Below, one piece after another: positions 1 through 7,786 of a stretch of 30,543 nt of DNA; within the stretch, counting starts at the first letter, position 1, and every line of letters starts with the position of its first letter. The stretch is from the IMG/VR virus record IMGVR_UViG_3300020196_000163, positions 1-30,543 of that record; one strand, written 5' to 3'. Origin of the DNA: a virus. A program made the position numbers and the translations under genes. The notes below the pieces were generated by a model. That model saw only the letters and a program-made list of their open reading frames with translations. It made no database searches and was not told the DNA's origin.

Positions 1-2
1 AA

Positions 3-1094
3 AATGGCGCTGCGATTGCCGCCAGTGCAACACTAGGTGGCATAGATGCTCTTGCACAAGCGTTCCCCACATTTGCAAGCGCAGGCGGAAACTTGTTTGA
101 CCAAAACTATAAGCCAAGCAACATGGCGGGTGAGGCGATGGAGGGTATTTACACCGCAAACATCCAACTGCAACAAGCGATGGGTACTGCGGCGCGAAAG
201 GTTGAATCACCCGAAACGGGATCAGGCGTAACCGATTATGTGTTGGCGAAAGCGGGGCAGTTGCGCGATGCCGCATCGCAGGACGGCGGATTGGGCTTGA
301 CTGCAACGGCGGCGGATGCGCTGAAGTCAGCGGCGGATACGATGCGCGACCAAGCCGCCAAAATCGCCCCCAACGCTCAAAAGCAATACGGGGGAACACT
401 TGATCCCGTGCAGAAGGCAATCGCTGCACTTCAAGCGATGCTAGGGCAGGGCAGCGTTGTAGCGCAGCAGGGGAAGGTGGTAGATGCTGCTGCGGCAGCA
501 GCACAGAAGCGCGACAGGGACTTGGGGCAGGGAACTACGGGTGTAGAAACCGTGTTGGGAACCGTAAACCTTGCGTCAGGGGCGGCAAGCAAGGCGCAGC
601 AGATTGCAGGCAAACAACTGTCAGAGGCAGAAAAACAAACGCGCATACTGGAGGAATCGAACAAACTGTTGCAGGCGAACGACCCCGCCAAATATGTTCA
701 GGTGCGAGATGAAGATGGATACTTGGTTTCGATGCTTGAGTCGTACACGAAACTGGTTACGCGAGTGGATGCAGCAGGAAAGCAGACTACAGAGCGTGAG
801 GCGATGTCACAGGCTGAAATATCAGCAGTAAACGAGGCTGTCAATGTGCTTGCGCGGAGCGTGTTAGGCGAGCGAAATGTCGATGCGAGTGGGGTTGACC
901 TGTCGGTGCTGTCCCCACAGGTCTTGACACAAGCGTACAAAGACGCGCAGGCGCAAACAGAGAAAAGCGTCCGTGAGTTTGCTGCGGCGAGTGCGGTAAA
1001 GTCGCAGGAGGAACAAAACTTGGCAATGGCGGCAAATCGGTGGCTGTCGCAGATTGCAGACAACACAAAGGGCGGGTTTATCCCGTTGCAGTAA
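3..1094 (+). CDS. C-terminal part of a long tail protein, probably tape measure (5' partial)
   Basis: The frame is open from the first bases of the window, so the gene starts upstream. A start at the internal TTG at 93 is unlikely. The visible 363 or so residues are rich in Ala, Gln, Lys and Glu and look almost entirely helical, with long coiled-coil-like stretches (roughly codons 90-220 from the left edge). There is no transmembrane segment or catalytic motif. Composition, size and position just before other tail genes suit the C-terminal end of a tail tape measure protein, which sets tail length inside the tube. The tail assembly chaperone at the opposite edge normally precedes a tape measure gene, which fits a circular map. 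The stop overlaps the next start (TAATG). It could instead be another long helical tail protein; identity is inferred from context. Confidence 0.5.
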   Translation, partial: NGAAIAASATLGGIDALAQAFPTFASAGGNLFDQNYKPSNMAGEAMEGIYTANIQLQQAMGTAARKVESPETGSGVTDYVLAKAGQLRDAASQDGGLGLTATAADALKSAADTMRDQAAKIAPNAQKQYGGTLDPVQKAIAALQAMLGQGSVVAQQGKVVDAAAAAAQKRDRDLGQGTTGVETVLGTVNLASGAASKAQQIAGKQLSEAEKQTRILEESNKLLQANDPAKYVQVRDEDGYLVSMLESYTKLVTRVDAAGKQTTEREAMSQAEISAVNEAVNVLARSVLGERNVDASGVDLSVLSPQVLTQAYKDAQAQTEKSVREFAAASAVKSQEEQNLAMAANRWLSQIADNTKGGFIPLQ

Positions 1095-1876
1095 TGGCAG
1101 CACCCGTAGCACAACAAACGAGTTTTGAGGTTTCGCAGGACACAGAGAAGGACACGATCACTGTAAACTACATCATCAAACGACCTTCGGGCGTTGACCC
1201 CGTCACCTACGAAGAGGCGTTGCAGGTGATGCCTGACGAGGGTGTTACTTACACGGTGGTTGGGCGAACCGTCTATCTGAAATCACGCACCGTAAGCGCA
1301 GTTGAAAACAGCGCATTGCGTGTGTGGAACGGAACCGCCGTATGGGACAACGCTCCGACATCCACACCCGCACTGTCATTCGTTGCGCGTGAGATGAACA
1401 CTAGCACTACGGGTGTCGATTTTTGGAGGGCAGAAACCTCGCCACCCGCCGACCTATCAAATCCCGCGCAAACCGCCTTGACTGGTACACCGCTTGACGC
1501 GAACGGCGAGCCAATCACCGTTCAGGTTCCCCAAATCACATTCACGGTAACGAATCTGAAGGGGGACTCGCAATACGAAACGATTGCAAACCTTGTTGGT
1601 CGCAGGAACAGCGGTATTTTCTTGAATATAGCAGCAGGCTATTTGCTATTCACGGGAGGTCAGTCCCGCAGGGTAAACACATCGCAGTACGAAATCACCT
1701 ACACATTCGTTTACGATTGGTACGGTCACTGTAGACAGGTTGCGCTCGGCGATAGCGGTGGGATCATTATGGGAGCAGAGACTGGAAACCCACCTGTTCG
1801 ACACGCTACACAGGTTGTGTGGAAACAACCGTTCCCTGCTACTGGCAATTTTACTGCATTGGGTTTGGTAACCTGA
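1094..1876 (+). CDS. Tail-associated structural protein, unrecognised family
   Basis: This 260-residue protein starts at the ATG overlapping the upstream stop (TAATG). An upstream in-frame start at 1040 lies inside the preceding gene and is less likely. The sequence is rich in Thr, Val, Ser and Gly with alternating hydrophobic residues, suggesting a mostly beta-sheet fold. No transmembrane segment, signal peptide or enzyme motif is visible. It lies between the tape-measure-like protein and the lysis-like cassette and overlaps its downstream neighbour by one base, so it is probably translated with the tail operon. A distal tail or tail-tip component is the likely role, by position only; the sequence itself does not identify it. 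Confidence 0.5.
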   Translation: MAAPVAQQTSFEVSQDTEKDTITVNYIIKRPSGVDPVTYEEALQVMPDEGVTYTVVGRTVYLKSRTVSAVENSALRVWNGTAVWDNAPTSTPALSFVAREMNTSTTGVDFWRAETSPPADLSNPAQTALTGTPLDANGEPITVQVPQITFTVTNLKGDSQYETIANLVGRRNSGIFLNIAAGYLLFTGGQSRRVNTSQYEITYTFVYDWYGHCRQVALGDSGGIIMGAETGNPPVRHATQVVWKQPFPATGNFTALGLVT

Positions 1877-2394
1877 TGCCAACGATGAAGCGCACAATTC
1901 AGCGAGGGCTTGGCTCGTTGAGTCCTACCGTGTGGCGACAAATCGCAGACAGCGTAAACAAACTGGTTAGCGAATACCACGAATCGTTTACTGCACAGCA
2001 GCCCCAAAGATTCCTTGCACGAATCACGAACGCAACCAAAATCACGGGTATCGCCCGATGGAAATACGGCTTTGAAGAGGTGTTGCGCAATCCCGATACT
2101 AGCGGAATGGCTACAGCGTTGTTTAGCCCTCGCACTGGCGGTATCACGAGCGATTTGCAATCTCTTGCAACCTACAAGGCAACCAATCTGCTTGAAGCGG
2201 GAAACACGAGTACGCTTTGGTACGGGGTAGCGGTTCAGGGATCGCAGGGAATTCAACTGGTAAGCAACGATGCGTTCAATGTTTTGCCTGTTCCCGTGAA
2301 TGCGGTAGTGGAGATGACGGTTGTTCGCAGCCGTGGTGGAAACGCATTTGCGTATTTTTCAGCACCAAATCCTATTGACGGCGATTGCGGATGA
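1876..2394 (+). CDS. Hypothetical tail-module protein
   Basis: 172 residues from the ATG that shares its A with the upstream TGA (TGATG). A second ATG three codons later is also possible. The N-terminal half is basic and partly helical (MKRTIQRGLGSLSP, then a region with several Lys/Arg). The C-terminal half reads as beta-strand with many Val, Ala and Asn residues. No known motif, signal or membrane segment was recognised. Tight coupling to the flanking tail genes argues for a virion or assembly role near the tail tip. Its stop overlaps the start of the membrane protein gene that opens the lysis-like cassette. Confidence 0.45.
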   Translation: MPTMKRTIQRGLGSLSPTVWRQIADSVNKLVSEYHESFTAQQPQRFLARITNATKITGIARWKYGFEEVLRNPDTSGMATALFSPRTGGITSDLQSLATYKATNLLEAGNTSTLWYGVAVQGSQGIQLVSNDAFNVLPVPVNAVVEMTVVRSRGGNAFAYFSAPNPIDGDCG

Positions 2395-2684
2395 GTTACG
2401 ATAACGGGATGGAGTGCAAGACATCACACAGCCGACTTCCACCATATCAGTGGGGTAACCTGATTACCGCCGTTGTCGCCGTTGGCAGCATTCTTATTAT
2501 GCTTGGGCAACGCGATGCGGGTTTGACTGATGTAATTGCAACCGTGCGAGAGTTGCAAAGCGTTAGCATCCAACTGGCAAAAACGCAAGCCGCGCAACTT
2601 GAAGGCGCAAGGCACACGGAGAAAACACTGGAACAGATTGTTGGTAGACTGAACGAACTCGAACGAAAGGCACGAGGATTATGA
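2391..2684 (+). CDS. Small membrane protein with coiled coil, lysis-cassette candidate
   Basis: 97 residues from the ATG overlapping the upstream stop (ATGA). One hydrophobic segment of about 18 residues (around 24-41, beginning WGNLITAVVAVG) is followed by a helical, charged C-terminal half (about 50-97) with heptad-like Leu/Ile spacing, so it is a single-pass membrane protein with a coiled-coil tail. Next to a two-segment holin-like gene and a lipoprotein, it may be a holin accessory protein or an inner-membrane spanin-like component. The soluble half is shorter than in typical i-spanins. The stop overlaps the next start by four bases. Function is inferred from topology and position. Confidence 0.5.
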   Translation: MSYDNGMECKTSHSRLPPYQWGNLITAVVAVGSILIMLGQRDAGLTDVIATVRELQSVSIQLAKTQAAQLEGARHTEKTLEQIVGRLNELERKARGL

Positions 2685-2857
2685 AGCAATCTTGGAAAAC
2701 AACAACCGCAGGAATCGCAGCCATCGTTGTTGCATTGGGAACAGCAGCGCAGCATCTTGTTGCCACGCCGCCAACTCCAGTGGATTGGGGAGCGGTCATT
2801 GCAGCAATCATGGCGGGAGTCGGTTTGATTGTGGCAGCGGATAACAAGCAGAAGTGA
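2681..2857 (+). CDS. Small two-segment membrane protein, putative holin
   Basis: 58 residues from the ATG overlapping the upstream TGA. It has a short basic N-terminus (MKQSWKTT), a first hydrophobic segment (about residues 9-27), a Pro-containing turn (TPPTPVDW, about 29-36), a second hydrophobic segment (about 37-53) and a charged end (DNKQK). This is the layout of small two-segment phage holin-like proteins, which permeabilise the inner membrane at lysis. No endolysin was recognised nearby, so the lysis role is not proven. The gene is too short for many gene callers, but the four-base overlaps on both sides support it. Confidence 0.55.
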   Translation: MKQSWKTTTAGIAAIVVALGTAAQHLVATPPTPVDWGAVIAAIMAGVGLIVAADNKQK

Positions 2858-3057
2858 TTTTCCTGCGAGCAATCATTGAATCCATACTTGGATGGTTGGC
2901 AGGCGAAGCACGGCGAGGACATCGTGCAACGACAGCGCATGGCTCCACCGATCACGCTGCTCGCGTTGGCGGTCGCATCAGCGAGTATCTGCGTAAGCGC
3001 AGGATGCAGCAGGACAGTGCTAGTGGAGAGCGGAAAGCCGATTCGGATAGCGGCTGA
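2854..3057 (+). CDS. Small basic amphipathic protein overlapping the lipoprotein gene
   Basis: 67 residues from a GTG that overlaps the holin-like stop (GTGA). The N-terminus is short and amphipathic to hydrophobic (MIFLRAIIESILGWLAG), followed by a basic, hydrophilic tail rich in Arg, Ser and Asp. No known family was recognised. More than half of the gene is overlapped in a different frame by the lipoprotein gene. The arrangement resembles the nested or overlapping Rz/Rz1 spanin genes of other phages. The hydrophobic stretch is short for a membrane anchor, so an i-spanin role is only a possibility. Confidence 0.4.
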   Translation: MIFLRAIIESILGWLAGEARRGHRATTAHGSTDHAARVGGRISEYLRKRRMQQDSASGERKADSDSG

Positions 3058-3178
3058 TTGCGATTGCTACATTTACACGCTTGCCGATGATGGGGAGTGG
3101 GTACGCAGCGGAAACCGTGTACGCATAGCGGAGGGGTGGTACGCAGTTGATCCATCGTTTGTAGAGGACACCAAATGA
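2924..3178 (+). CDS. Small phage lipoprotein, possible o-spanin-like
   Basis: 84 residues from a GTG preceded by GAGGA, giving the basic n-region MQRQR. An ATG at 2939 would lack the positive charge expected of a signal peptide. A hydrophobic core (ITLLALAVASASICV) ends in a lipobox-like SAGC, so Cys is about residue 28 and would be lipidated. The mature part is about 57 residues with two further Cys (CDC) and a C-terminal EGWYAVDP. Small phage lipoproteins ending in a similar EGWY segment occur in other phages, by memory of the family. It overlaps the upstream small gene in another frame and the next start by four bases. An outer-membrane spanin or an exclusion lipoprotein are both possible. 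Confidence 0.55.
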   Translation: MQRQRMAPPITLLALAVASASICVSAGCSRTVLVESGKPIRIAADCDCYIYTLADDGEWVRSGNRVRIAEGWYAVDPSFVEDTK

Positions 3179-5298
3179 CGGCACAAACCGCCTGCTGCTG
3201 CCCTACGAATAACCAGTGCTGCGTACTGGATGAAGGCGATGCGGGGGTTGGTTTCCCGTCAGGGCTACAGGTTTCGTGGTCGCCATTGTTCTCATGGGTG
3301 AATCCTGTTTGCAGTTTAGGCAGTCAAGACAGCGCGTACTTTGAGTCAGATCACTGCATTCAGTTGGGGGCTTGGCGTAGTAGCGAAAACGGTTGCGTTG
3401 AGTTTGATCCGCGTTATCAAAATGGATCAGGGAACACCTACAGCCTGTGGAATGCCTATTTCGGGTGTACGCAGCAGCCGACCTATCAAGAGGTGATACC
3501 AACAGCGTGTGATGGTCGATATCCTGCCGCGCCTAGCGGTTATTGTTTCACGCCCTGCGCGTATTGTTCGTGTGCAAGCAGACCCGCAAACCACTTTTGC
3601 CCACCGAATCCGAATGCCTGCGATCCACTCTGCGGTGGAGGTATTTTGGGGAGTAGTGGTTGTGCCGCTTGTGCGGGTGCGGGTTGTCCCGCGTGTTTTG
3701 CATACCCTGACCGATATACAAAACGGGTTGGTGTCGATTGCAATTGTATGTGGGATTGCAATGACTTCAAGTGTGAGCCTGTTGATCCCCGTGCTTGTAG
3801 GGATTACTGTTGGCAGATACCAAATGATGAGTATTCACCCGACAGAGCGGCAGAATTGAGCGGTGGATACTGTCAGACTTCGATTGGCAACTATTCGCGC
3901 AGCGTTGACAAATGCACACATCGCAAGGGCAGTTTATCGCTTGTGGCTGCTGCGTTAGTAACAGGAGCAGATGGACACAAATACTCGCCAAGCAATTACG
4001 ATAATGCGGGGGCGTTGGTAAGTGGAAATGTTCGCGCAGACCTTGTTTCCACCATCAGCCGCGATGCCGCAGCAGTTGAAATAGATTATGTTGGCAAATA
4101 TCAGGGGGTGTTCCGAGCGCAATATGTGGAACACGGTGATTGTGTAACAGGTGGAGGCTCTACGCCAGTGCGAGGGTCAACGCAATACACAGCAGCGGGG
4201 TTGCTCACAGGCAATATGCCGTTGTCGCAAGACGAAATGAACGCTTGCAATGGTATGTGTGGACAAACGATACAGGGTGGCTTGCCACCACTCACAACCG
4301 ATTGCGACAGTACTACCAAGTGCGCGGTGTGCAGTCCATGCGCGGTTGCTCGTGTATGGATTGACATTGATGAGCGCGGTGGTGATATTAGCACCGCCGA
4401 AATGGTGATCGGGCAGGAGTACGAGATACGAGAGTTGGGATCGTTCTGTTGGGGTTGCTTTGGCGCGGGTGCTGCGCCGTTTGTGGGGCAACGATTCACC
4501 GCTACCGCCTGTCTGATGGTCAACTGCGCTCCGTGCCTTACAAATGGTCAGCCAACGGTTTTTAGTGATTGTGCAGAAGGGCTTGTCCTGCCAATCTACA
4601 AGCATCATTTTGAGGTGCGCGGTCGCGGACATTTGGGCAGTTTGTGGGAAAAGTTGGTGCAAAACTTTGATAACGGCGTTTGGCAGTACACAGAAAACCA
4701 AACAGCAGATACGAAGCGGGGGTATAGCATCACTGGATATTCTGCAATCAAGTCGGGGGATAGTTATGTTGGAGGAACACAGATTTTGGGGGGGTGCTGC
4801 AACAGTCCGCAGTATTTTGGCAATCATCCCGATTACCCCGAACAGTTTGTATACGAGTTTGGATGCACGGGCTGTATGTCGGGTCTATACACAACCTATG
4901 AGTATGTTCCCGAAACCACAAACGAAACCAAGAGATACTACGCAATTCCGTCCTTATGGATACGCGCTTCGGTGTATGTAAGCGAGAAAGCCACTTGTTT
5001 TGCGGACACTATAACATTTGTGGTTCCCCCGTATTACGATTGGGACTTTCTCTGTTGCAACCATCCTTGCGATCCTGCACCGCAGTTGATAGAGGTTTAC
5101 CCACAACAGGTAGTCGGCGGCTGCATTAGCACCGCACTGGACATGGGTGGCAGTGAATCCCACTCATCGACAGCGCAGAGTGCTGCGCGAGCGTTGCGGG
5201 TAGGAGTAGGACAGGACATCCTGAGTGGGCTATCACTAACACCTGCCAACGCCGTGTACGGTAGCGCGACTCCCAAACACACATTCACTGTACCCTGA
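3175..5298 (+). CDS. Large Cys-rich protein (707 aa), probable virion or tail-tip protein
   Basis: The ATG overlaps the upstream TGA. The protein has about 50 Cys in 707 residues, many as CC, CxC or CxxC, beginning with CCCPTNNQCC near the N-terminus and clustered at about 120-215, 355-390 and 420-455. Gly, Tyr, Thr and Asn are also abundant, as in beta-rich surface proteins. Residues about 410-440 carry a short module (VIGQEYEIRELG, then GA and VGQRFTATA) that resembles a module in the first capsid-like protein of this window. No enzyme motif or membrane segment was found. Position after the tail genes suggests a receptor-binding or tail-tip protein stabilised by disulfides or metal. The family was not recognised. 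Confidence 0.45.
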   Translation: MTAQTACCCPTNNQCCVLDEGDAGVGFPSGLQVSWSPLFSWVNPVCSLGSQDSAYFESDHCIQLGAWRSSENGCVEFDPRYQNGSGNTYSLWNAYFGCTQQPTYQEVIPTACDGRYPAAPSGYCFTPCAYCSCASRPANHFCPPNPNACDPLCGGGILGSSGCAACAGAGCPACFAYPDRYTKRVGVDCNCMWDCNDFKCEPVDPRACRDYCWQIPNDEYSPDRAAELSGGYCQTSIGNYSRSVDKCTHRKGSLSLVAAALVTGADGHKYSPSNYDNAGALVSGNVRADLVSTISRDAAAVEIDYVGKYQGVFRAQYVEHGDCVTGGGSTPVRGSTQYTAAGLLTGNMPLSQDEMNACNGMCGQTIQGGLPPLTTDCDSTTKCAVCSPCAVARVWIDIDERGGDISTAEMVIGQEYEIRELGSFCWGCFGAGAAPFVGQRFTATACLMVNCAPCLTNGQPTVFSDCAEGLVLPIYKHHFEVRGRGHLGSLWEKLVQNFDNGVWQYTENQTADTKRGYSITGYSAIKSGDSYVGGTQILGGCCNSPQYFGNHPDYPEQFVYEFGCTGCMSGLYTTYEYVPETTNETKRYYAIPSLWIRASVYVSEKATCFADTITFVVPPYYDWDFLCCNHPCDPAPQLIEVYPQQVVGGCISTALDMGGSESHSSTAQSAARALRVGVGQDILSGLSLTPANAVYGSATPKHTFTVP

Positions 5299-5822
5299 TG
5301 ACTGTGCGAGCATCCCATATTCCGTGTACCCCCCTGAAGCAATTTATGCAGCACGATGTCCACGGGGGGCGGCAGGATGCAGTCATGCTCACGGTCAATT
5401 GCGAAAACTATCTGACGAACACGAACACCTGTCGGGGTGCTTGTGCTGCGGGTCATAGGGCGAGCGTAGAGGTTTGTGAATCCTGCACCGACTACATACC
5501 AACGCAGGCTCCCTCGCTCGCAAGCCGCGCTGCCAATTTAGGTCGATCCATGATGTCAGCGATTGTTGCTCAACACGCTACAGCCGAACAGCAGGCGGTG
5601 CGCTTGGCAACCTGTCGCGCTTGCGCCCACCTAAAGCCTGCCGAGAACCCCGATGATGTCGGGTGGTGCGGGGCTTGTGGATGCCCACAGAACGCACTAT
5701 CCTTACTACGGGTCAAGGCGAAGATTTTGCACCCGTCTTGTCCAAAAGGCTACTGGAAATCACTGTCGCAGGAAACGATTACAACAGAACAGGTACGCGA
5801 TATCAAACCCCTGTCGGAGTAG
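5298..5822 (+). CDS. Zinc-ribbon-like Cys-rich protein
   Basis: 174 residues from the ATG overlapping the stop of the Cys-rich gene (TGATG). Two Cys clusters are visible: an N-terminal one (about residues 35-62, C..NTCRGAC, ending CESCTDY) and a C-terminal one (about 105-150, TCRAC, GWCGACGCP, then HPSCPKGYW). Both look like metal-binding ribbons; the second matches, from memory, a common phage pattern of paired CxxC motifs ending in a CPxGxW-like sequence. It is likely a small structural zinc-binding protein made with the Cys-rich protein upstream. A nucleic-acid-binding role cannot be excluded. Partner and exact function are unknown. Confidence 0.5.
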   Translation: MTVRASHIPCTPLKQFMQHDVHGGRQDAVMLTVNCENYLTNTNTCRGACAAGHRASVEVCESCTDYIPTQAPSLASRAANLGRSMMSAIVAQHATAEQQAVRLATCRACAHLKPAENPDDVGWCGACGCPQNALSLLRVKAKILHPSCPKGYWKSLSQETITTEQVRDIKPLSE

Positions 5823-5825
5823 CGA

Positions 5826-6587
5826 ATGAAAATTGAAACGATGCCAGTTGCGAGCCTTTGCCACGATCCCAAGAATTTGCGCAAGCATCCCGAGGACAAT
5901 CTTGAGTCGATCAAAACAAGCCTTACGCGCTTTGGGCAGCAGAAGCCCATTGTCGTTGATCAAAACAACATTGTGATTGCGGGGAACGGTACGCTTATGT
6001 GTGCGCGTGATTTAGGTTGGGAGAAAATCGCCGTTGTACGAACGAAATTGAATGGAGACGAGGCGGTTGCTTTTGCTATTGCCGATAACAGAAGCGCGGA
6101 ACTTGCGATGTGGGACGAAACGGCGCTGAAAGATGTGTTGCAAGAGTTACAGAAGAACAACAGCCTCATGTTCGATGCAACGGGCTTTGATCAGAAGTGG
6201 CTAGACGAATACAACGAAACAGGTCAAAACCTGTACACAAAAAAGATCGAAGTACCAATCTACGAACCCAAGGGCGAGTGTCCACCAATTGCCGAATTGT
6301 CGGATGGCGGGAAAACACTCGACCTACTGAACGAAATCAATCGCGTGGAAATGGAGGAGGGGCTTCGTAACTTCCTGCGCTCTGCTGCACATAGACACAC
6401 CGTATTCAACTTTGAGAACATCGCAGAGTATTACGCACACGCCACGCCGCAGATACAGCGGCTTATGGAGCGCAGCGGACTGGTTATTGTCGATTTCGAC
6501 AAGGCGGTTGAGTACGGGTTTGTACAGATCACGGAACAGATGTCGAAACTCATGAATGTGGAAGCCGAGTACCGTGAAAGCGAATAG
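5826..6587 (+). CDS. ParB-like protein of the TAGT modification module
   Basis: 253 residues, with GGAG a few bases before the ATG. Residues about 1-110 form a ParB-like fold: MPVASLCHDPKNLRKHP, IKTSLTRFGQQKPIVV, then IVIAGNGTLMCARDLGW and DEAVAFAIADNRSAE. This is the version found in phage DNA-modification contexts rather than in chromosome partition. The C-terminal half (about 150-250) contains ECPPIAEL, AAHRHTVFNF, IAEYYAHA and ERSGLVIVDFDKAVE, which I associate with ParB-like partners of TET-associated glycosyltransferases. It overlaps the glycosyltransferase gene by about 30 bp, so the two are co-translated. It probably binds or nicks DNA, or targets the glycosyltransferase; that step is inference. 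Confidence 0.75.
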   Translation: MKIETMPVASLCHDPKNLRKHPEDNLESIKTSLTRFGQQKPIVVDQNNIVIAGNGTLMCARDLGWEKIAVVRTKLNGDEAVAFAIADNRSAELAMWDETALKDVLQELQKNNSLMFDATGFDQKWLDEYNETGQNLYTKKIEVPIYEPKGECPPIAELSDGGKTLDLLNEINRVEMEEGLRNFLRSAAHRHTVFNFENIAEYYAHATPQIQRLMERSGLVIVDFDKAVEYGFVQITEQMSKLMNVEAEYRESE

Positions 6588-7491
6588 TGAATCGTGGCAG
6601 CCGCCACGCTTACGCAAAGACTTTGTGTTGCTGATTTTGAGCCACGGTAGACCCGATAGGGTCAAAACCGTCAAGGCGTTGGAAAAATCGGGCTACACGG
6701 GCAAGTGGTATGTCGTTATTGATGACGAGGACTCTACTGCGCAGCAATACCGCGACCTGTATGGCGATAAGGTGCTGCAATTCTGCAAGAGCGAATACAT
6801 CGCCAAAACCGATAGCGCAAACCCGTGGGGTGATCGGCGCGGTGTGGTGTTTGCGCGTAATGCAGCATGGTCGATTGCCGAAAGGCTTGGCATCAAATGG
6901 CACATGGTCTTTGACGATGACTACATTGACTTTCGGTTTCGCCATGACGAGTTTGGCAACTACATTACCTACGCACCTATCCATCGAACGCTCGATAGCG
7001 TGTTTGAGTTGATGATCCAATTCATGGAGGCAACGCCAATCAAATGCCTTGCCTTTTCGCAGGGCGGCGACTGGATTAGTGGCGCAGGGCAGATACCTGA
7101 TGGGCGTAGGTGCTACAGGCGCAAGGTAATGAATTCGTTCTTGTGCAATACAGATCGACCCTTTGCCTTTCGCGGAATCATCAACGAGGATGTGAGCACC
7201 TACTTGGAACTTGGCAGACAGGGCGATTTGTTTCTAACGCTTATGCAAATCATGCTTACGCAAGTGCAAACACAGACCAACGCTCGCGGACTGACTGATA
7301 TCTACAAGCGATTCGGGACCTACATCAAGTCGTTTTACAGCGTCATGTACGCGCCGTCCTGTTGTAAGGTAAGTACGCTTACAGACTGGCACGCCCATGT
7401 GTGGATGCCACGATTCCACCACCTAACAGACTGGAACGCTGCCTGCCCCAAGATCGTGCGCCAAGAGTTGCAGAAGCACAGTCCAGTCTAG
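6556..7491 (+). CDS. TET-associated glycosyltransferase (TAGT) family protein
   Basis: 311 residues from the ATG at 6556; a GTG at 6574 has a better-placed GGAAG and would give 305. Motifs follow the TAGT family: SHGRPDR (29-35), VIDDED (54-59), ARNAAW (about 100), the metal-binding FDDDY (119-123), AFSQGGDW (about 166-173), MNSFLCNTDRPF (about 192-203), NEDVSTY (210-216) and GTYIKSFYSVM (about 254-264). Members are predicted to transfer sugars to hydroxylated bases in phage DNA, protecting it from restriction. The adjacent ParB-like gene is a characteristic partner. No TET/JBP dioxygenase is in the window, so the hydroxylated base is unexplained. Family call strong; substrate inferred. Confidence 0.85.
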   Translation: MWKPSTVKANSESWQPPRLRKDFVLLILSHGRPDRVKTVKALEKSGYTGKWYVVIDDEDSTAQQYRDLYGDKVLQFCKSEYIAKTDSANPWGDRRGVVFARNAAWSIAERLGIKWHMVFDDDYIDFRFRHDEFGNYITYAPIHRTLDSVFELMIQFMEATPIKCLAFSQGGDWISGAGQIPDGRRCYRRKVMNSFLCNTDRPFAFRGIINEDVSTYLELGRQGDLFLTLMQIMLTQVQTQTNARGLTDIYKRFGTYIKSFYSVMYAPSCCKVSTLTDWHAHVWMPRFHHLTDWNAACPKIVRQELQKHSPV

Positions 7492-7502
7492 GTTAGGCAG
7501 GG

Positions 7503-7571
7503 CAACACCAAGCCGCCGCCGCCATGCCTCAAACCGAAGCCAGTTTCGATACCTGACATTCCTTGGTGTTG
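7503..7571. repeat. Spaced inverted repeat in the convergent gap
   Basis: CAACACCAAG (7503-7512) and CTTGGTGTTG (7562-7571) are perfect complements 49 nt apart. The interval includes a smaller CGAA/TTCG pairing. No T-run follows, so this is not a normal terminator. It could shape the 3' end of the glycosyltransferase transcript, or be a chance match. Confidence 0.35.
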
Positions 7572-7679
7572 GTTGGTGTAGCAGATAGGCAAACAAAGCA
7601 ACGCCTCATATCGAAAGCCCTGCCGCCTTGTGGGCTACAGGGGTAGGGGGGGTTGAAATCCGACTGAAAAGCGTTGTAC

Positions 7680-7728
7680 ATCGGTTTCGTTTCCGTCCTG
7701 TATGCGCCTACGGGTTAGCCGATTTTTT
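7680..7728 (+). terminator. Weak rightward intrinsic terminator candidate
   Basis: ATCGG (7680-7684) can pair with CCGAT (7719-7723), with an inner CCGT/ACGG pairing, and a run of six T follows (7723-7728). The stem is interrupted and long-looped, so the call is tentative. It is correctly placed to end rightward transcription from the tail, lysis and modification genes before the convergent DUF932 gene. Confidence 0.3.
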
Positions 7729-7735
7729 GTGGAAG

Positions 7736-7770
7736 CCAAAAAGAGGGCTGCCGTTAGGCAGCCCCCTTTG
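7736..7770 (-). terminator. Intrinsic terminator of the DUF932 gene
   Basis: A perfect 8-bp stem, GGGCTGCC (7745-7752) with GGCAGCCC (7757-7764), closes a GTTA loop. Read on the minus strand it is followed, after CTC, by a run of five T (AAAAA at 7738-7742 on the + strand), and it lies about 25 bp past the DUF932 stop. The + strand side has only CCTTTGTTT, so termination is likely stronger leftward. Confidence 0.8.
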
Positions 7771-7786
7771 TTTCCGTTTGCGCATT

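Larger units (their letters stand above)
7492..7786. other. Intergenic gap between convergent genes
   Basis: This stretch of 295 bp separates the rightward glycosyltransferase gene from the leftward DUF932 gene. Short overlapping open frames exist but none has a good ribosome binding site or a recognisable product. The gap holds a 10-bp inverted repeat, a weak rightward terminator candidate and a clear leftward terminator, each listed separately. Confidence 0.6.

Noticed and set aside
1726-2256. Long minus-strand open frame (176 codons)
   Set aside because: Fully antisense to two coupled + strand genes, no ribosome binding site or known motif.
4177-4827. Minus-strand open frame of 216 codons inside the Cys-rich gene
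   Set aside because: Composition with many Cys/His/Arg is the expected shadow of the Cys-rich gene; no promoter or start signal.
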